From assembly GCA_015488125.1 (NCBI GenBank), contig WFOJ01000193.1:1-29174 (forward strand): DNA of 29,174 nt, given 5' to 3'. Position 1 is the first letter of the stretch; every line of letters begins with the position of its first letter. The translations under genes were made by a program, and so were the position numbers. This stretch comes from Mariprofundaceae bacterium (GTDB lineage Bacteria > Pseudomonadota > Zetaproteobacteria > Mariprofundales > Mariprofundaceae). Shown here piece by piece: positions 1-8,018 of this stretch. The notes below the pieces were generated by a model. That model had not been told where the DNA came from. It saw nothing but the letters and a program-made list of their open reading frames with translations, and did no database searches.

Positions 1-1469
1 CCCATGTGTATTGTGAAATTCTTCCGGGCACAGCAGATGCCCAAACGATTCGTGATTTTGATGCGCGTGGCATTGTGCTCTCTGGTGGCCCTGATTCAGT
101 GCTTGATGAAGGCTCGTTGCGTGTTGATCGTTGCGTTTTTGAACTCGGCTTGCCGGTACTGGGCATTTGCTACGGCATGCAGTTGATGACGCATATGCTT
201 GGTGGCGAGGTCGGCAAGGCTGAACACCGGGAATATGGCCGGGCGCATATTCAGATTGATGATCACCAGGGGCTGTTTGCCGCTGTGCCGGGGCAATCCG
301 GTATGGAAGTGTGGATGAGCCACGGTGATCGCATTGAGCGTCAACCGTCGGGGTTTGTCACCGTTGCCCACACGACCAACGCACCGCATGCCGCTATTGC
401 CGACCACCAGCGACGTTTTTATGGTTTGCAATTTCACCCTGAGGTGGTACACAGCCCTCAGGGCAGTGAGTTACTGAGCTGGTTTGTGCGCCAGATTTGT
501 GGTTGCCATGGGCAGTGGACGATGGGCTCGTATATTGAGCATGCCAAAGCCGCTATCCGGGCGCAGGTCGGCGAAGGTAAAGTGATTTGCGCGCTCTCCG
601 GCGGGGTCGATTCGTCGGTGGCAGCGGTATTGATTCACGAAGCGATTGGTGATCAACTGACCTGTGTGTTTGTAAATAATGGCATGTTACGCCTTGGTGA
701 AGCAGAAAAAGTGCAGCAGGTGTTCCGTGACCAGTTTAATATTCGGCTGCAATATGTCGATGCCGAGGCGCGTTTTCTGCGTTTGCTCGAAGGCGTGACC
801 GACCCCGAGGAAAAACGCAAGAAAATTGGCCACGCTTTTATTGATATTTTCGATGAAGCGGCGAAGCAGATGGGGGCGGTGGATTTTCTGGCGCAGGGCA
901 CGCTTTATCCTGATGTGATTGAATCTGTTTCCGTCAAGGGCAAGTCTGCGGTGATTAAATCCCACCACAATGTGGGGGGCTTGCCGGAAGAAATGCAGAT
1001 GGCACTGGTGGAACCGCTGCGGGAGCTGTTCAAGGATGAGGTGCGGGAGCTTGGTCGCGAACTGGGCATTCCTGAAGATATTATTTCCCGTCAGCCTTTC
1101 CCCGGGCCTGGCCTGGCCATCCGCTGCCTTGGCGAAATCAGCAGTGAGCGACTGGATATTCTGCGCAAGGCTGATGCCATCGTGCTGGAAGAAATCAAGT
1201 CAGCGGGCTTGTATCAGCAAATCTGGCAGAGTTTCGCCGTCTTGCTGCCAGTGAAATCGGTGGGAGTCATGGGTGATGAGCGTACGTATGAATCCTGTAT
1301 CGCCATTCGGGCCGTTGAATCGCTTGACGGTATGACGGCAGATTTTGCGCATCTTCCGCATGAACTGCTGTCACGTATATCCAATCGAATTATTAATGAG
1401 GTCAAAGGGGTGAACAGGGTGGTTTATGATGTCACCTCCAAACCCCCGGGAACCATTGAATGGGAGTAA
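1..1469 (+). CDS. guaA: GMP synthase (glutamine-hydrolysing), 5' truncated by window edge
   Basis: Converts XMP to GMP with ATP and glutamine, the last step of de novo guanine nucleotide synthesis in the cytosol. The reading frame is open from the first bases, and roughly the first 30 residues of the family's usual ~525 lie outside the window. The class I glutamine amidotransferase domain comes first, with the nucleophile motif GICYGMQ and the FHPEVVHS motif carrying the catalytic His and Glu. Next is the ATP pyrophosphatase P-loop SGGVDSS. The C-terminal dimerisation domain ends in KPPGTIEWE, the normal GuaA terminus, so the 3' end is complete. The stop codon overlaps the ribosome binding site of the following gene, which suggests coupled expression. 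guaB is probably upstream but cannot be seen. Confidence 0.97.
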   Translation, partial: HVYCEILPGTADAQTIRDFDARGIVLSGGPDSVLDEGSLRVDRCVFELGLPVLGICYGMQLMTHMLGGEVGKAEHREYGRAHIQIDDHQGLFAAVPGQSGMEVWMSHGDRIERQPSGFVTVAHTTNAPHAAIADHQRRFYGLQFHPEVVHSPQGSELLSWFVRQICGCHGQWTMGSYIEHAKAAIRAQVGEGKVICALSGGVDSSVAAVLIHEAIGDQLTCVFVNNGMLRLGEAEKVQQVFRDQFNIRLQYVDAEARFLRLLEGVTDPEEKRKKIGHAFIDIFDEAAKQMGAVDFLAQGTLYPDVIESVSVKGKSAVIKSHHNVGGLPEEMQMALVEPLRELFKDEVRELGRELGIPEDIISRQPFPGPGLAIRCLGEISSERLDILRKADAIVLEEIKSAGLYQQIWQSFAVLLPVKSVGVMGDERTYESCIAIRAVESLDGMTADFAHLPHELLSRISNRIINEVKGVNRVVYDVTSKPPGTIEWE

Positions 1470-1474
1470 CACAT

Positions 1475-2233
1475 ATGAAACAATATCATCTGGCTCTGGG
1501 TGCCGCCATACTGGCAGCGACCATGCTGACGGCCTGCGATAAACCGGCCAATCCTGGCGGTCACGCGGCCACGCCTGCGACGCAAAGCGCGTCGGCCAAG
1601 GCGGGCGTCACCTTAAGCAGCGAAGAAGATAAACTGAGCTATGCAATTGGCATGGATATCGGCAATTCCCTGAAAGGCCTGGATGTCGCGTTTAATCGTG
1701 AAGCCCTGTATGCCGCAATCGGTGATCAGCTTGATGGCAAGGATCCGGCAGTCAAGCCGGATGAAGCGGCTAAAATCAAGCAGGCATTTTTCCAGAAACG
1801 CGCTGAAGAAGCCAACAAGAAGCGTGCGGCAAGCGCCGAGAAAAATGCCGAAGAGGGCAAGAAATTCCGTGAGGAATATGCCAAGGGAAAAAACGTGAAA
1901 ACAACAGAAAGTGGTCTGATGTATGAAGTGCTGAAAGAAGGCGATGGCCCAAGGCCAAAGGCCACTGATAAAGTGACGGTGAATTATCGTGGTACGCTGA
2001 TTGACGGCACGGAGTTTGATTCCTCTTACAAGCGTGGCCAGCCTGCCACTTTCCCGCTCAATGGCGTGATCAAGGGCTGGACGGAGGGTGTTCAGTTGAT
2101 GCGCGTTGGCAGCAAATACAAGTTTGTATTGCCGCCCGAGCTGGCTTATGGCGCCAATGGCGCCGGACGTTTGATCGGCCCTAACGCCACCCTGATCTTC
2201 GAGGTTGAACTACTCTCTGTTGAGGGCAAGTAA
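1475..2233 (+). CDS. FKBP-type peptidyl-prolyl isomerase lipoprotein (FkpA/Mip-like)
   Basis: Predicted periplasmic peptidyl-prolyl cis-trans isomerase and folding helper, 252 aa. An N-terminal signal peptide ends in a lipobox (LTAC, Cys21), so it is probably lipidated. An FKBP N-terminal dimerisation region follows at about 50-130, with a charged helix rich in Lys, Glu and Ala. The catalytic FKBP domain at about 145-250 has typical motifs: VNYRGTLIDGTEFDSS, the GVIKGW loop and LAYGANG. The ATG at 1475 is preferred because GGGAG at 1462-1466 lies at good distance. An ATG at 1460 in the same frame would overlap guaA and has no clear ribosome site. It directly follows guaA and ends just before a strong intrinsic terminator, so guaA and this gene probably form one transcript. 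Confidence 0.93.
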   Translation: MKQYHLALGAAILAATMLTACDKPANPGGHAATPATQSASAKAGVTLSSEEDKLSYAIGMDIGNSLKGLDVAFNREALYAAIGDQLDGKDPAVKPDEAAKIKQAFFQKRAEEANKKRAASAEKNAEEGKKFREEYAKGKNVKTTESGLMYEVLKEGDGPRPKATDKVTVNYRGTLIDGTEFDSSYKRGQPATFPLNGVIKGWTEGVQLMRVGSKYKFVLPPELAYGANGAGRLIGPNATLIFEVELLSVEGK

Positions 2234-2237
2234 TATC

Positions 2238-2272
2238 ACTGCCTCCGTACCCGGTGCGGAGGCAGTTTTTAT
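2238..2272 (+). terminator. Intrinsic terminator after the FKBP gene
   Basis: A perfect 10-bp stem, ACTGCCTCCG at 2238-2247 with CGGAGGCAGT at 2257-2266 and a 9-nt loop, is followed by a run of T. It starts five bases after the FKBP stop codon. It would end the guaA-FKBP transcript and separate it from the JAMM gene, whose own ribosome site lies immediately after. Confidence 0.9.
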
Positions 2273-2283
2273 TGGAATCATTC

Positions 2284-2766
2284 ATGCAACGATTTGAAAG
2301 CGAGGCTTATCGCGCTGTGATTGATCACGGCAAAGATGTCCGGCATTGTCATCTTCCGGCCAAGCTTGTGCAGCAGATGCGCAAGCAGGCAGAGGCAGGC
2401 TATCCGCACGAGATTTGTGGTCTGCTTGTTGGTGCGGTTCGTGAACAGGTCTGGTGGGTCAGTGAAGTGCGTGCTGTGGCCAATCTGAATACTGATCGCG
2501 CTGATGACCGTTTTGAGCTTGATCCGCAGGCATATCAGCGCATTGACCGTGAATTGCGCGGCACGGGAAAGGAAATTATCGGCGTCTATCATTCTCACCC
2601 TGATTGTCTGGCGCAACCTTCGCCAACAGATCTGGCGCATGCCTGGGATATGCTGCTGTATCCGATTATCAGTGTGCATCAGGGAAAGGCAGATCAGGTG
2701 GTATGCTGGGCCTTGAACGCAGAGGGCAAACGTTTTATCCGCATTGATTGTGCTGATGTTCAATAA
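2284..2766 (+). CDS. JAMM/M67-family zinc metalloprotease (Mov34/MPN/PAD-1)
   Basis: A single-domain bacterial JAMM isopeptidase-like protein of 160 aa. The complete JAMM motif is visible: Glu43 in PHEICGLLVG, His103 and His105 in YHSHP, then Ser113 and Asp116 in PSPTD with the canonical spacing H-x-H-x7-S-x2-D. All zinc ligands and the catalytic Glu are therefore present. Characterised bacterial relatives such as Mec remove C-terminal extensions from small ubiquitin-like sulfur carriers, but no ThiS/MoaD-like partner is encoded nearby, so the substrate is unknown. The ATG at 2284 is chosen because a GTG at 2254 in frame lies inside the terminator stem, whereas GGA at 2273-2275 serves 2284. 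The following lipoprotein gene begins 7 nt after the stop, so co-translation is likely. Confidence 0.88.
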   Translation: MQRFESEAYRAVIDHGKDVRHCHLPAKLVQQMRKQAEAGYPHEICGLLVGAVREQVWWVSEVRAVANLNTDRADDRFELDPQAYQRIDRELRGTGKEIIGVYHSHPDCLAQPSPTDLAHAWDMLLYPIISVHQGKADQVVCWALNAEGKRFIRIDCADVQ

Positions 2767-2773
2767 GGTATTC

Positions 2774-4570
2774 ATGCCTCGCGTTGTATTGCTCCTGCTG
2801 GTCAGCGCTGTTGCAGCATGCGCCTCTTCGCATCATGCCGTATCGACAAGAACAGCTGTGACCGCTCAGGGCAAAAAAAACAAAACGATTTCTGTAGCAA
2901 AGAAGACGCCCAGCTTCAGGCAGATGCTGAGCCAGAAATCAGATGAGTTTTTGTATATGGCCGGGCGTGCTGCGATGGAAGATGGCAACATCCCTTTGGC
3001 AATCAGCTTTTTTTCCACACTGGCTTCGCGTTCTCTGGCTGTTGCACCGCGTCTGGAGTTGGCACAGCTATACGTACAAATTCATCGGCCCAAAGATGCA
3101 GCGGCAGTGCTGCAACCCTTGCAGGCAGATGCAGCAAGCATGCGGTCTATGTCGGATGATGAGCGTATGCGGTTACAGCAATTGTATGCCATTGTGCTTC
3201 AGCAGCAGCAAAAACCAGGTGAAGCGGAGAAGGTACTGCGCAGTTTGTTAAAGCAGCATCCGAAAGAGGTGGCTGTGCGGGTGCAACTGGCACGCTTGCT
3301 GATGCAACAAGGCCAACTAAAAGAAGCTGGACGACTGGTGCAAGCCGCTTTGAAAACGGAAGAGGCGGTGCCGTTGTTGCAACTAATGGTCGATATTTCC
3401 TTGCAACAAAAGAGGAACCGTCGAGCCTTGCAATATATCAAGCGTTTGCGCGCGGTGAAGCCTGACAGTGGTCAGGCGGTGATTCTTCATGCCGTATTAT
3501 TGACGCGGCAGGGCAAGGCGCGTCAGGCAGAACACATGCTAAGATCGTTTATTGCTGAACATCCCGCAGCGATTGGTGTTGCCAATCATCTTGGTCGTTT
3601 ACTGATTGCGCAGCAGCGTCTGGGTGAAGCAGTGAAACTTTACCGCAGCATGCTTCGGTATGGTGAAGCCATGAGCCAGATCTACTCCATGCTGGGCATG
3701 CTGTATTATGAACAAAAGCAATTTGCTCAGGCTGCCGATGCCTTCAGGGAAGCCTTGCGACTGGAGCCGGAAAATAACGAATTTCGCTTCCATCTGGCGA
3801 TCAATTTGGATATGCTCAATCGCACCGATGAAGCGCTGGCGCTTTATCAGGATGTATCACCGGAAAGCGAACGTTATGCCGCCAGCCAGTTACGTATGGC
3901 AGCGATCAGCATGCAGCGTGACGATCTTGCCCGTGCCGAACATATTTTGCAGGGGCTATTGAAGAAAAAACCGGATACAGGCGATGCCTGGGGCATGTTG
4001 GCGGCGATATATTTGCAGCGCAATGCCTATCGTTTGTTGCTCGAACGTACCGAGCCTGCACTCAAACTGAAGAAAATCCCCCGCTCATTGCTGATCAATC
4101 GTGCTATTGCCTACGATCATTTCAAGGAATACGAGCAATTGGAGAAAAGCATTCAGTTGCTCCTGAAGTACTACCCGGATGACCCAGAGGCGCTCAATTT
4201 TATTGGCTATTCGCTTGCTGAACGCGGTGTTCGTCTGGCTGAAGCCAAGGCCTATGTCAAGAAGGCGTTGAAGTTGCGTCCTGATAACGGCTTTTATCTG
4301 GATTCGCTGGCGTGGGTCTATTATCAGCAGGGCGATTACCAACAGGCCGAAAAAACGCAGCGTCAGGCTCTGCAGAAAGTTGGTCGCGTTGATCCTGTGA
4401 TGTATGAGCATCTGGGGGATATTTTATGGCGACAGGGAAAGCACGAAATGGCGCGGCAGTTTTGGCAACAGGCGCTGGAAAAATTGCAAATAGGCGATAG
4501 CATGAGTATCGGCGCCGCAGATCAGGATGAATTGAGCAAAAAAATCGTCGAAGGTCTTCCGGTCCGTTGA
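2774..4570 (+). CDS. Large TPR-repeat lipoprotein
   Basis: Predicted lipoprotein of 598 aa built almost entirely of tetratricopeptide repeats. The signal peptide ends in a lipobox (SAVAAC, Cys16), followed by a Ser/Thr/Lys-rich linker and about a dozen helical repeats from residue ~60 to ~580. Clear TPR signatures include MLGMLYYEQKQFAQAADAF and LDSLAWVYYQQGDYQQAEK. TPR proteins act as protein-protein scaffolds, and the lipid anchor places this one at the envelope. A TPR lipoprotein directly upstream of lolB is a recurring arrangement in gamma- and betaproteobacteria. ATG 2774 is favoured by AAGG at 2765-2768 and by the compact signal peptide; a TTG (2744) and an ATG (2756) upstream in frame overlap the JAMM gene. 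No enzyme function is visible. Confidence 0.85.
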   Translation: MPRVVLLLLVSAVAACASSHHAVSTRTAVTAQGKKNKTISVAKKTPSFRQMLSQKSDEFLYMAGRAAMEDGNIPLAISFFSTLASRSLAVAPRLELAQLYVQIHRPKDAAAVLQPLQADAASMRSMSDDERMRLQQLYAIVLQQQQKPGEAEKVLRSLLKQHPKEVAVRVQLARLLMQQGQLKEAGRLVQAALKTEEAVPLLQLMVDISLQQKRNRRALQYIKRLRAVKPDSGQAVILHAVLLTRQGKARQAEHMLRSFIAEHPAAIGVANHLGRLLIAQQRLGEAVKLYRSMLRYGEAMSQIYSMLGMLYYEQKQFAQAADAFREALRLEPENNEFRFHLAINLDMLNRTDEALALYQDVSPESERYAASQLRMAAISMQRDDLARAEHILQGLLKKKPDTGDAWGMLAAIYLQRNAYRLLLERTEPALKLKKIPRSLLINRAIAYDHFKEYEQLEKSIQLLLKYYPDDPEALNFIGYSLAERGVRLAEAKAYVKKALKLRPDNGFYLDSLAWVYYQQGDYQQAEKTQRQALQKVGRVDPVMYEHLGDILWRQGKHEMARQFWQQALEKLQIGDSMSIGAADQDELSKKIVEGLPVR

Positions 4571-4575
4571 AAGCA

Positions 4576-5109
4576 ATGAGCGGTTTGCTGGTCATGCTGT
4601 TGCCGGTGTTGATGATAGGCTGCACACCGCCATATGCTGTGTCCGGTATGCAAGCGCCAGTGATTGGTCCTTACGATACGTTTAATGCCCGTCTGCTGGT
4701 GATGGAGCCAAAACACCGCTGGCAGGTGATGCTGCGTTGGTCGGGTCAGGCGCATCAGGGCGAGGCACGTCTGAATCATGCCGCCAGTGGACGCGTGCTG
4801 CGCATACGCTGGCAGGATCAGTTCATCGCGGTTTTAGATAATCAGGTGAAGCCAGTTGGCTGGCGCGGCATTACAGCGGAGGATATGGCTAAACGCGGGC
4901 TGGTGATTCCTCCATCACAATTGGCAGCTATTTTTCACAATCATATTCCCCGTGAGTTTCATTACATCGGCAAGGGGCAATGGAAGGGCAGCGGCATATT
5001 TCAGGGTGTGCGCATGCTTTGGAAGCCATCGCGACAACAGTTGATTATTTCCGATATTGCCCATGGTCGTGAGGCACGTTTTATCATCCTTGATAAATCC
5101 GGCAAGTGA
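4576..5109 (+). CDS. lolB: LolB-like outer-membrane lipoprotein
   Basis: Predicted lipoprotein of 177 aa with a short signal peptide and lipobox (LMIGC, Cys16). LolB is the outer-membrane receptor that accepts lipoproteins from LolA and inserts them into the outer membrane. The assignment rests on size, lipobox, a beta-rich sequence with regularly spaced Trp (RWQVMLRWSGQ, RIRWQDQF, KGQWKGSGIF), and position immediately after the TPR lipoprotein. Sequence similarity to classical LolB is weak by eye, so another small lipoprotein family is possible. A TTG at 4567 overlaps the upstream TGA and could be an alternative start. The ispE and prs genes that commonly follow lolB are absent; the next gene is convergent. 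Confidence 0.5.
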   Translation: MSGLLVMLLPVLMIGCTPPYAVSGMQAPVIGPYDTFNARLLVMEPKHRWQVMLRWSGQAHQGEARLNHAASGRVLRIRWQDQFIAVLDNQVKPVGWRGITAEDMAKRGLVIPPSQLAAIFHNHIPREFHYIGKGQWKGSGIFQGVRMLWKPSRQQLIISDIAHGREARFIILDKSGK

Positions 5110-5125
5110 ATGCCGCTTGTTCACT
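5105..5125. other. Short inverted repeat spanning two convergent stop codons
   Basis: AGTGAA at 5105-5110 pairs with TTCACT at 5120-5125 around a 9-nt loop. The TGA of the plus-strand lipoprotein gene and the TGA of the minus-strand membrane protein lie in opposite arms. The 6-bp AT-rich stem has no T-run, so it would be a weak terminator at best. Confidence 0.35.
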
Positions 5126-5846
5126 GCTGTTGTGCGGAGGCTTCATCACCGGCTTTGTTGCGGTGACCACCTGAAATATAAAAACGCAACACCAGCACCA
5201 GATGCAGAAACAATGCCGGCAGAAGAAACAACAAGTCGGTACGATCAGTGGAAATAGCAGGCATATGCCATTCATAAAAAGCAAAGAGCATGCCTTGCAA
5301 CAACAACAAGCCCGCAGGTAGCCACGAGCCCAAGAGGCGAGCGCCGGGCATGGAAAGAAAGCTTAATGCAGCAATGCCAAGGGCCAGTATCAGCATGATG
5401 GTGGCATTGGGTGCGGCTGCCTTCATATGCTGGCGAATTTCAGCACGTAAAGCGGGAGAATCGGGGTAGGCCTCAATGACTTCCGCGCCATCACACATAA
5501 AAATCCAGTTTTTTCCCTTCATTTGTTCCAGTGATCGGCCTTGCCATTGCAGTGCCTCATGATTTGTTTGCACATGATAATAGGGCGTGCCATAGAGTAG
5601 GGGAATGAACATAACAGTATCCGGCACGTCACCACGCAGCGGTTCAAGAATGGTGATACTGGCTGTAGGCACGGCATAGGCATCGCTCGCAGGTGCTGCC
5701 AGGCGCACACTTTCCAATCGAGCAACGGCAATACCAATATGGTCCATGGCCAGGAGTTCGGTATTGGCATGGAGTGGGGCGGCATAACCCACATGAGTCA
5801 GCAGGCTGCATAGCAGACCAAGACCCAGTAAACAGCGTATCATCAT
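5121..5846 (-). CDS. Exported/membrane protein of unknown function, three C-terminal TM helices
   Basis: Family not recognised; 241 aa. A signal peptide covers residues 1-22 (cleavage near GYA/AP), followed by an extracytoplasmic domain of about 125 residues. Three predicted membrane helices follow at about 148-166, 171-191 and 203-225, and a short charged Gln-rich tail. The soluble part contains ITILEPLRGDVPDTVMF, resembling a beta-rich segment, and a single Cys after the signal peptide (Cys118). The start is supported by AGGAGG seven bases upstream. It lies 13 nt downstream of the REC-histidine kinase gene on the same strand, so it is probably the last gene of the ubiE operon. It may serve in sensing with that kinase, but this is inference from position only. 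Confidence 0.75.
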   Translation of the reverse strand: MMIRCLLGLGLLCSLLTHVGYAAPLHANTELLAMDHIGIAVARLESVRLAAPASDAYAVPTASITILEPLRGDVPDTVMFIPLLYGTPYYHVQTNHEALQWQGRSLEQMKGKNWIFMCDGAEVIEAYPDSPALRAEIRQHMKAAAPNATIMLILALGIAALSFLSMPGARLLGSWLPAGLLLLQGMLFAFYEWHMPAISTDRTDLLFLLPALFLHLVLVLRFYISGGHRNKAGDEASAQQQ

Positions 5847-5859
5847 CTGGATGCCCTCC

Positions 5860-7065
5860 TCATTGTTTTTTTCGTAGTGCCTTCATGTTAAGGCGAACGG
5901 TGAATTCACTGCCTTCACCCACCACAGAGTGCACAGTAATATCACCGCCATGAGCATTGACCATGCGTCGGGACAGCGCCAGACCAAGACCAATGCTCTT
6001 TTCACCAGCTGTTGGTTGTACAGATGTTTTACCAAAGGTCTGAAACAGTTTGTTTTGCTCTTCCTGAGGAATACCCGGGCCCTCGTCCTTGACTGACAGT
6101 GTCATCAATCCGTTCTGAACATGTAGTTTAACATACACAGTGGTGTTCAGCGGCGAGTATTTAACGGCATTACTGATCAGGTTGTCCACTACTTGACGCA
6201 GGCGGTCGCGGTCAAACACCTGCATTTCTTCATCTACATCGCTTTGCAACAAGACGCGAATATGTTTACGTCGAGCAACAATATGATTCAGATGAACCAC
6301 TTCTTTCACCAGTTGGGGAAGATTGTATTCGCCGAGTTTGAGACTGAGTCGACCTGACTCAATGACGCTGACATCAAGCAAATCATTGACCAATCCCAAC
6401 ATGGAATCAGCAGTTTTTTGGATATTGGTAACCAGTTCGTGCTGTTCTTCGTTCAGTTCACCCACTTCGTTTTCAGTAAGAAACTCAGCAAAACAGCGAA
6501 TGGCGGAGAGCGGGTTGCGTAGATCATGGGCGGCAATACTGAGAAAACGGTTTTTGATTTCGTTAAGTTTTTTCAGCTCTTGCTGTTCTTTTTCCAGTGT
6601 TTTATTGGCCTGCATCAGCGCTTGCTGATTATGCTTAAGTTGGAGAAGCATACGTGTGCGTTGTTTGATATTTTCATAAGCCTGGGCGTGATAGCGCAGG
6701 CGAGCCCGTAATTCAGCGCTATCAGGTAGTTTGACCAGGTAATCATTGGCACCGAGGGCAAACGCCTGTGCCTTGATCTCTGCATCTTCTTTGGATGAAA
6801 GGACGACAATAGGCACATCCCGGGTGGTTTTGTTGACGCGATAAAATTTAACCAGTTGCAAACCATCAATATCGGGCATCACCAGATCCTGAAGAATTAC
6901 ATGCGGTTTAATCTCTTCGGCAACAGAGAGTGCTTCGCCACCATCCGCGCAACAATGGAGAAACAACTCAGGTAGGTCGGCTAACTGGCGGCGCACAGCT
7001 TCATGAATAATCGGTTGATCATCCACCAATAACACCACATAGGAAGTTTTTTGCTCCTCACTCAT
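5860..7065 (-). CDS. Soluble REC-histidine kinase fusion protein
   Basis: A 401-aa cytosolic signalling protein with a receiver domain at the N-terminus and a kinase behind it. Receiver features: acidic pocket DD at 15-16, phospho-acceptor Asp60 in VILQDLVMPDIDG, and conserved Lys112 in NDYLVK. A coiled coil spans about 130-170. The HisKA box AAHDLRNPLSAI carries phospho-His180. The HATPase domain shows the N box (DNLISNAVKYS), G1 (DEGPGIP) and G2 (GLGLALSRRM). There is no membrane segment, so it is probably driven through phosphorylation of the receiver by another kinase. The receiver sequence resembles WspR/PleD-type receivers. ATG 7065 has GAGG upstream and lies 3 nt after the rimI stop. 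No downstream response regulator is encoded nearby. Confidence 0.92.
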   Translation of the reverse strand: MSEEQKTSYVVLLVDDQPIIHEAVRRQLADLPELFLHCCADGGEALSVAEEIKPHVILQDLVMPDIDGLQLVKFYRVNKTTRDVPIVVLSSKEDAEIKAQAFALGANDYLVKLPDSAELRARLRYHAQAYENIKQRTRMLLQLKHNQQALMQANKTLEKEQQELKKLNEIKNRFLSIAAHDLRNPLSAIRCFAEFLTENEVGELNEEQHELVTNIQKTADSMLGLVNDLLDVSVIESGRLSLKLGEYNLPQLVKEVVHLNHIVARRKHIRVLLQSDVDEEMQVFDRDRLRQVVDNLISNAVKYSPLNTTVYVKLHVQNGLMTLSVKDEGPGIPQEEQNKLFQTFGKTSVQPTAGEKSIGLGLALSRRMVNAHGGDITVHSVVGEGSEFTVRLNMKALRKKQ

Positions 7066-7068
7066 GAT

Positions 7069-7533
7069 TTACCTCTTATGGTTGTGTATCCGTAATAATC
7101 GTTGCATCAATATGGCATCTTCAGCCGTTTGCGATGAACTGGCGGCGTAATAATTTTTTCGGCGACCGCATACGACAAAGCCCGCCTTGTGGTAAAATCG
7201 GCGAGCGGCGATATTGGATGCGCGAACCTCCAGTTGCAGGCTGTTCATATCCGTGCTGTTACTCACCAATGTCTGCAACAGGCTGCTGGCAATGCCTCGT
7301 CGGCGGTGTTGCGGTGCAACAACAAGCTGCATGATGTGAATTTCGTCCAGTACATCGCTGCTTAATAAATAGCCCAACAATGTATCGTTCTGTTTGGTGA
7401 GTAACAAATCAAAGCCAGCGGCAAGCGAACTGCGCAGGTTGCGTTCTGACCACGCCTCCGGCAAGCACTGCCGCGCCAGAGCGCAGACGCTGGTTACATC
7501 ATCGCTGCTACCGCTGACAATGGAATAATTCAT
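7069..7533 (-). CDS. rimI: RimI-like GNAT N-acetyltransferase
   Basis: Predicted [ribosomal protein bS18]-alanine N-acetyltransferase, 154 aa from ATG 7533. GNAT features are clear: the acetyl-CoA pyrophosphate loop QHRRRGIASSLL, the RimI-typical segment LEVRASNIAARRFYHKAGF, and Tyr residues near the C-terminus in KNYYA. The start is fixed by an ATGA overlap with the folA stop codon and by GAGG just upstream; a TTG at 7551 in frame has no ribosome site. In many proteobacteria rimI lies next to tsaB, but here tsaB is 11 kb away. A general GNAT with another substrate cannot be excluded. Confidence 0.82.
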   Translation of the reverse strand: MNYSIVSGSSDDVTSVCALARQCLPEAWSERNLRSSLAAGFDLLLTKQNDTLLGYLLSSDVLDEIHIMQLVVAPQHRRRGIASSLLQTLVSNSTDMNSLQLEVRASNIAARRFYHKAGFVVCGRRKNYYAASSSQTAEDAILMQRLLRIHNHKR

Positions 7534-8018
7534 CCGACCTCGTAAATACAAAAGCGATAACCATAGCCTGCTTTTGCCTGATGATCCTGTCTTGACAGCA
7601 ACTGCCAGCGCGAACGATCCGTGTCAGGAAAATAAGTATCGCCTGTGAAGCTGTGTGCCAGATGGGTGACATACAGCCGCTTTGCCAGCGGCAGCCAGAG
7701 GCGATACATTTCACTGCCGCCCATGATCACCAGTTCTTCTTGGTCGCTTGCTATCTCTAATGCTTCATCCATGTGATGGATCAGGCGGCAGCCATCGGGA
7801 AGTTTAGGCTTTCCCCTGCTTTGTACGATATTAAGCCGTCCGGGCAAGGCCTTGCCAATGGAATCAAAGGTTTTTCTGCCCATAAGGATGGCCTTACCCA
7901 TGGTTTGCTGGCGAAACCATGTCATATCTTCAGGGATGTGCCAGGGCAAATGCCCATTCTTTCCGATAAGTCTGTTGCGATCTTCTGCCCAGATCAGAGA
8001 AATTAGCGGTTTATTCAT
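7530..8018 (-). CDS. folA: Dihydrofolate reductase
   Basis: Reduces dihydrofolate to tetrahydrofolate with NADPH; trimethoprim target. The 162-aa protein has the expected length. Diagnostic parts: ISLIWAEDRNRLIGKNGHLPW at the N-terminus, catalytic acid Asp31 in HIPEDMTWFR (equivalent to Asp27 of E. coli DHFR), the NADPH-binding stretch MGRKTFDSIGKALPGRLNIV, and VIMGGSEMYR. The ATG at 8018 overlaps the ubiB stop by 8 nt. In-frame codons further upstream would add a non-conserved leader (VCCWYY). It sits inside the ubi operon and shares a 4-nt overlap with rimI, so it is probably translated from a polycistronic message. Confidence 0.95.
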   Translation of the reverse strand: MNKPLISLIWAEDRNRLIGKNGHLPWHIPEDMTWFRQQTMGKAILMGRKTFDSIGKALPGRLNIVQSRGKPKLPDGCRLIHHMDEALEIASDQEELVIMGGSEMYRLWLPLAKRLYVTHLAHSFTGDTYFPDTDRSRWQLLSRQDHQAKAGYGYRFCIYEVG

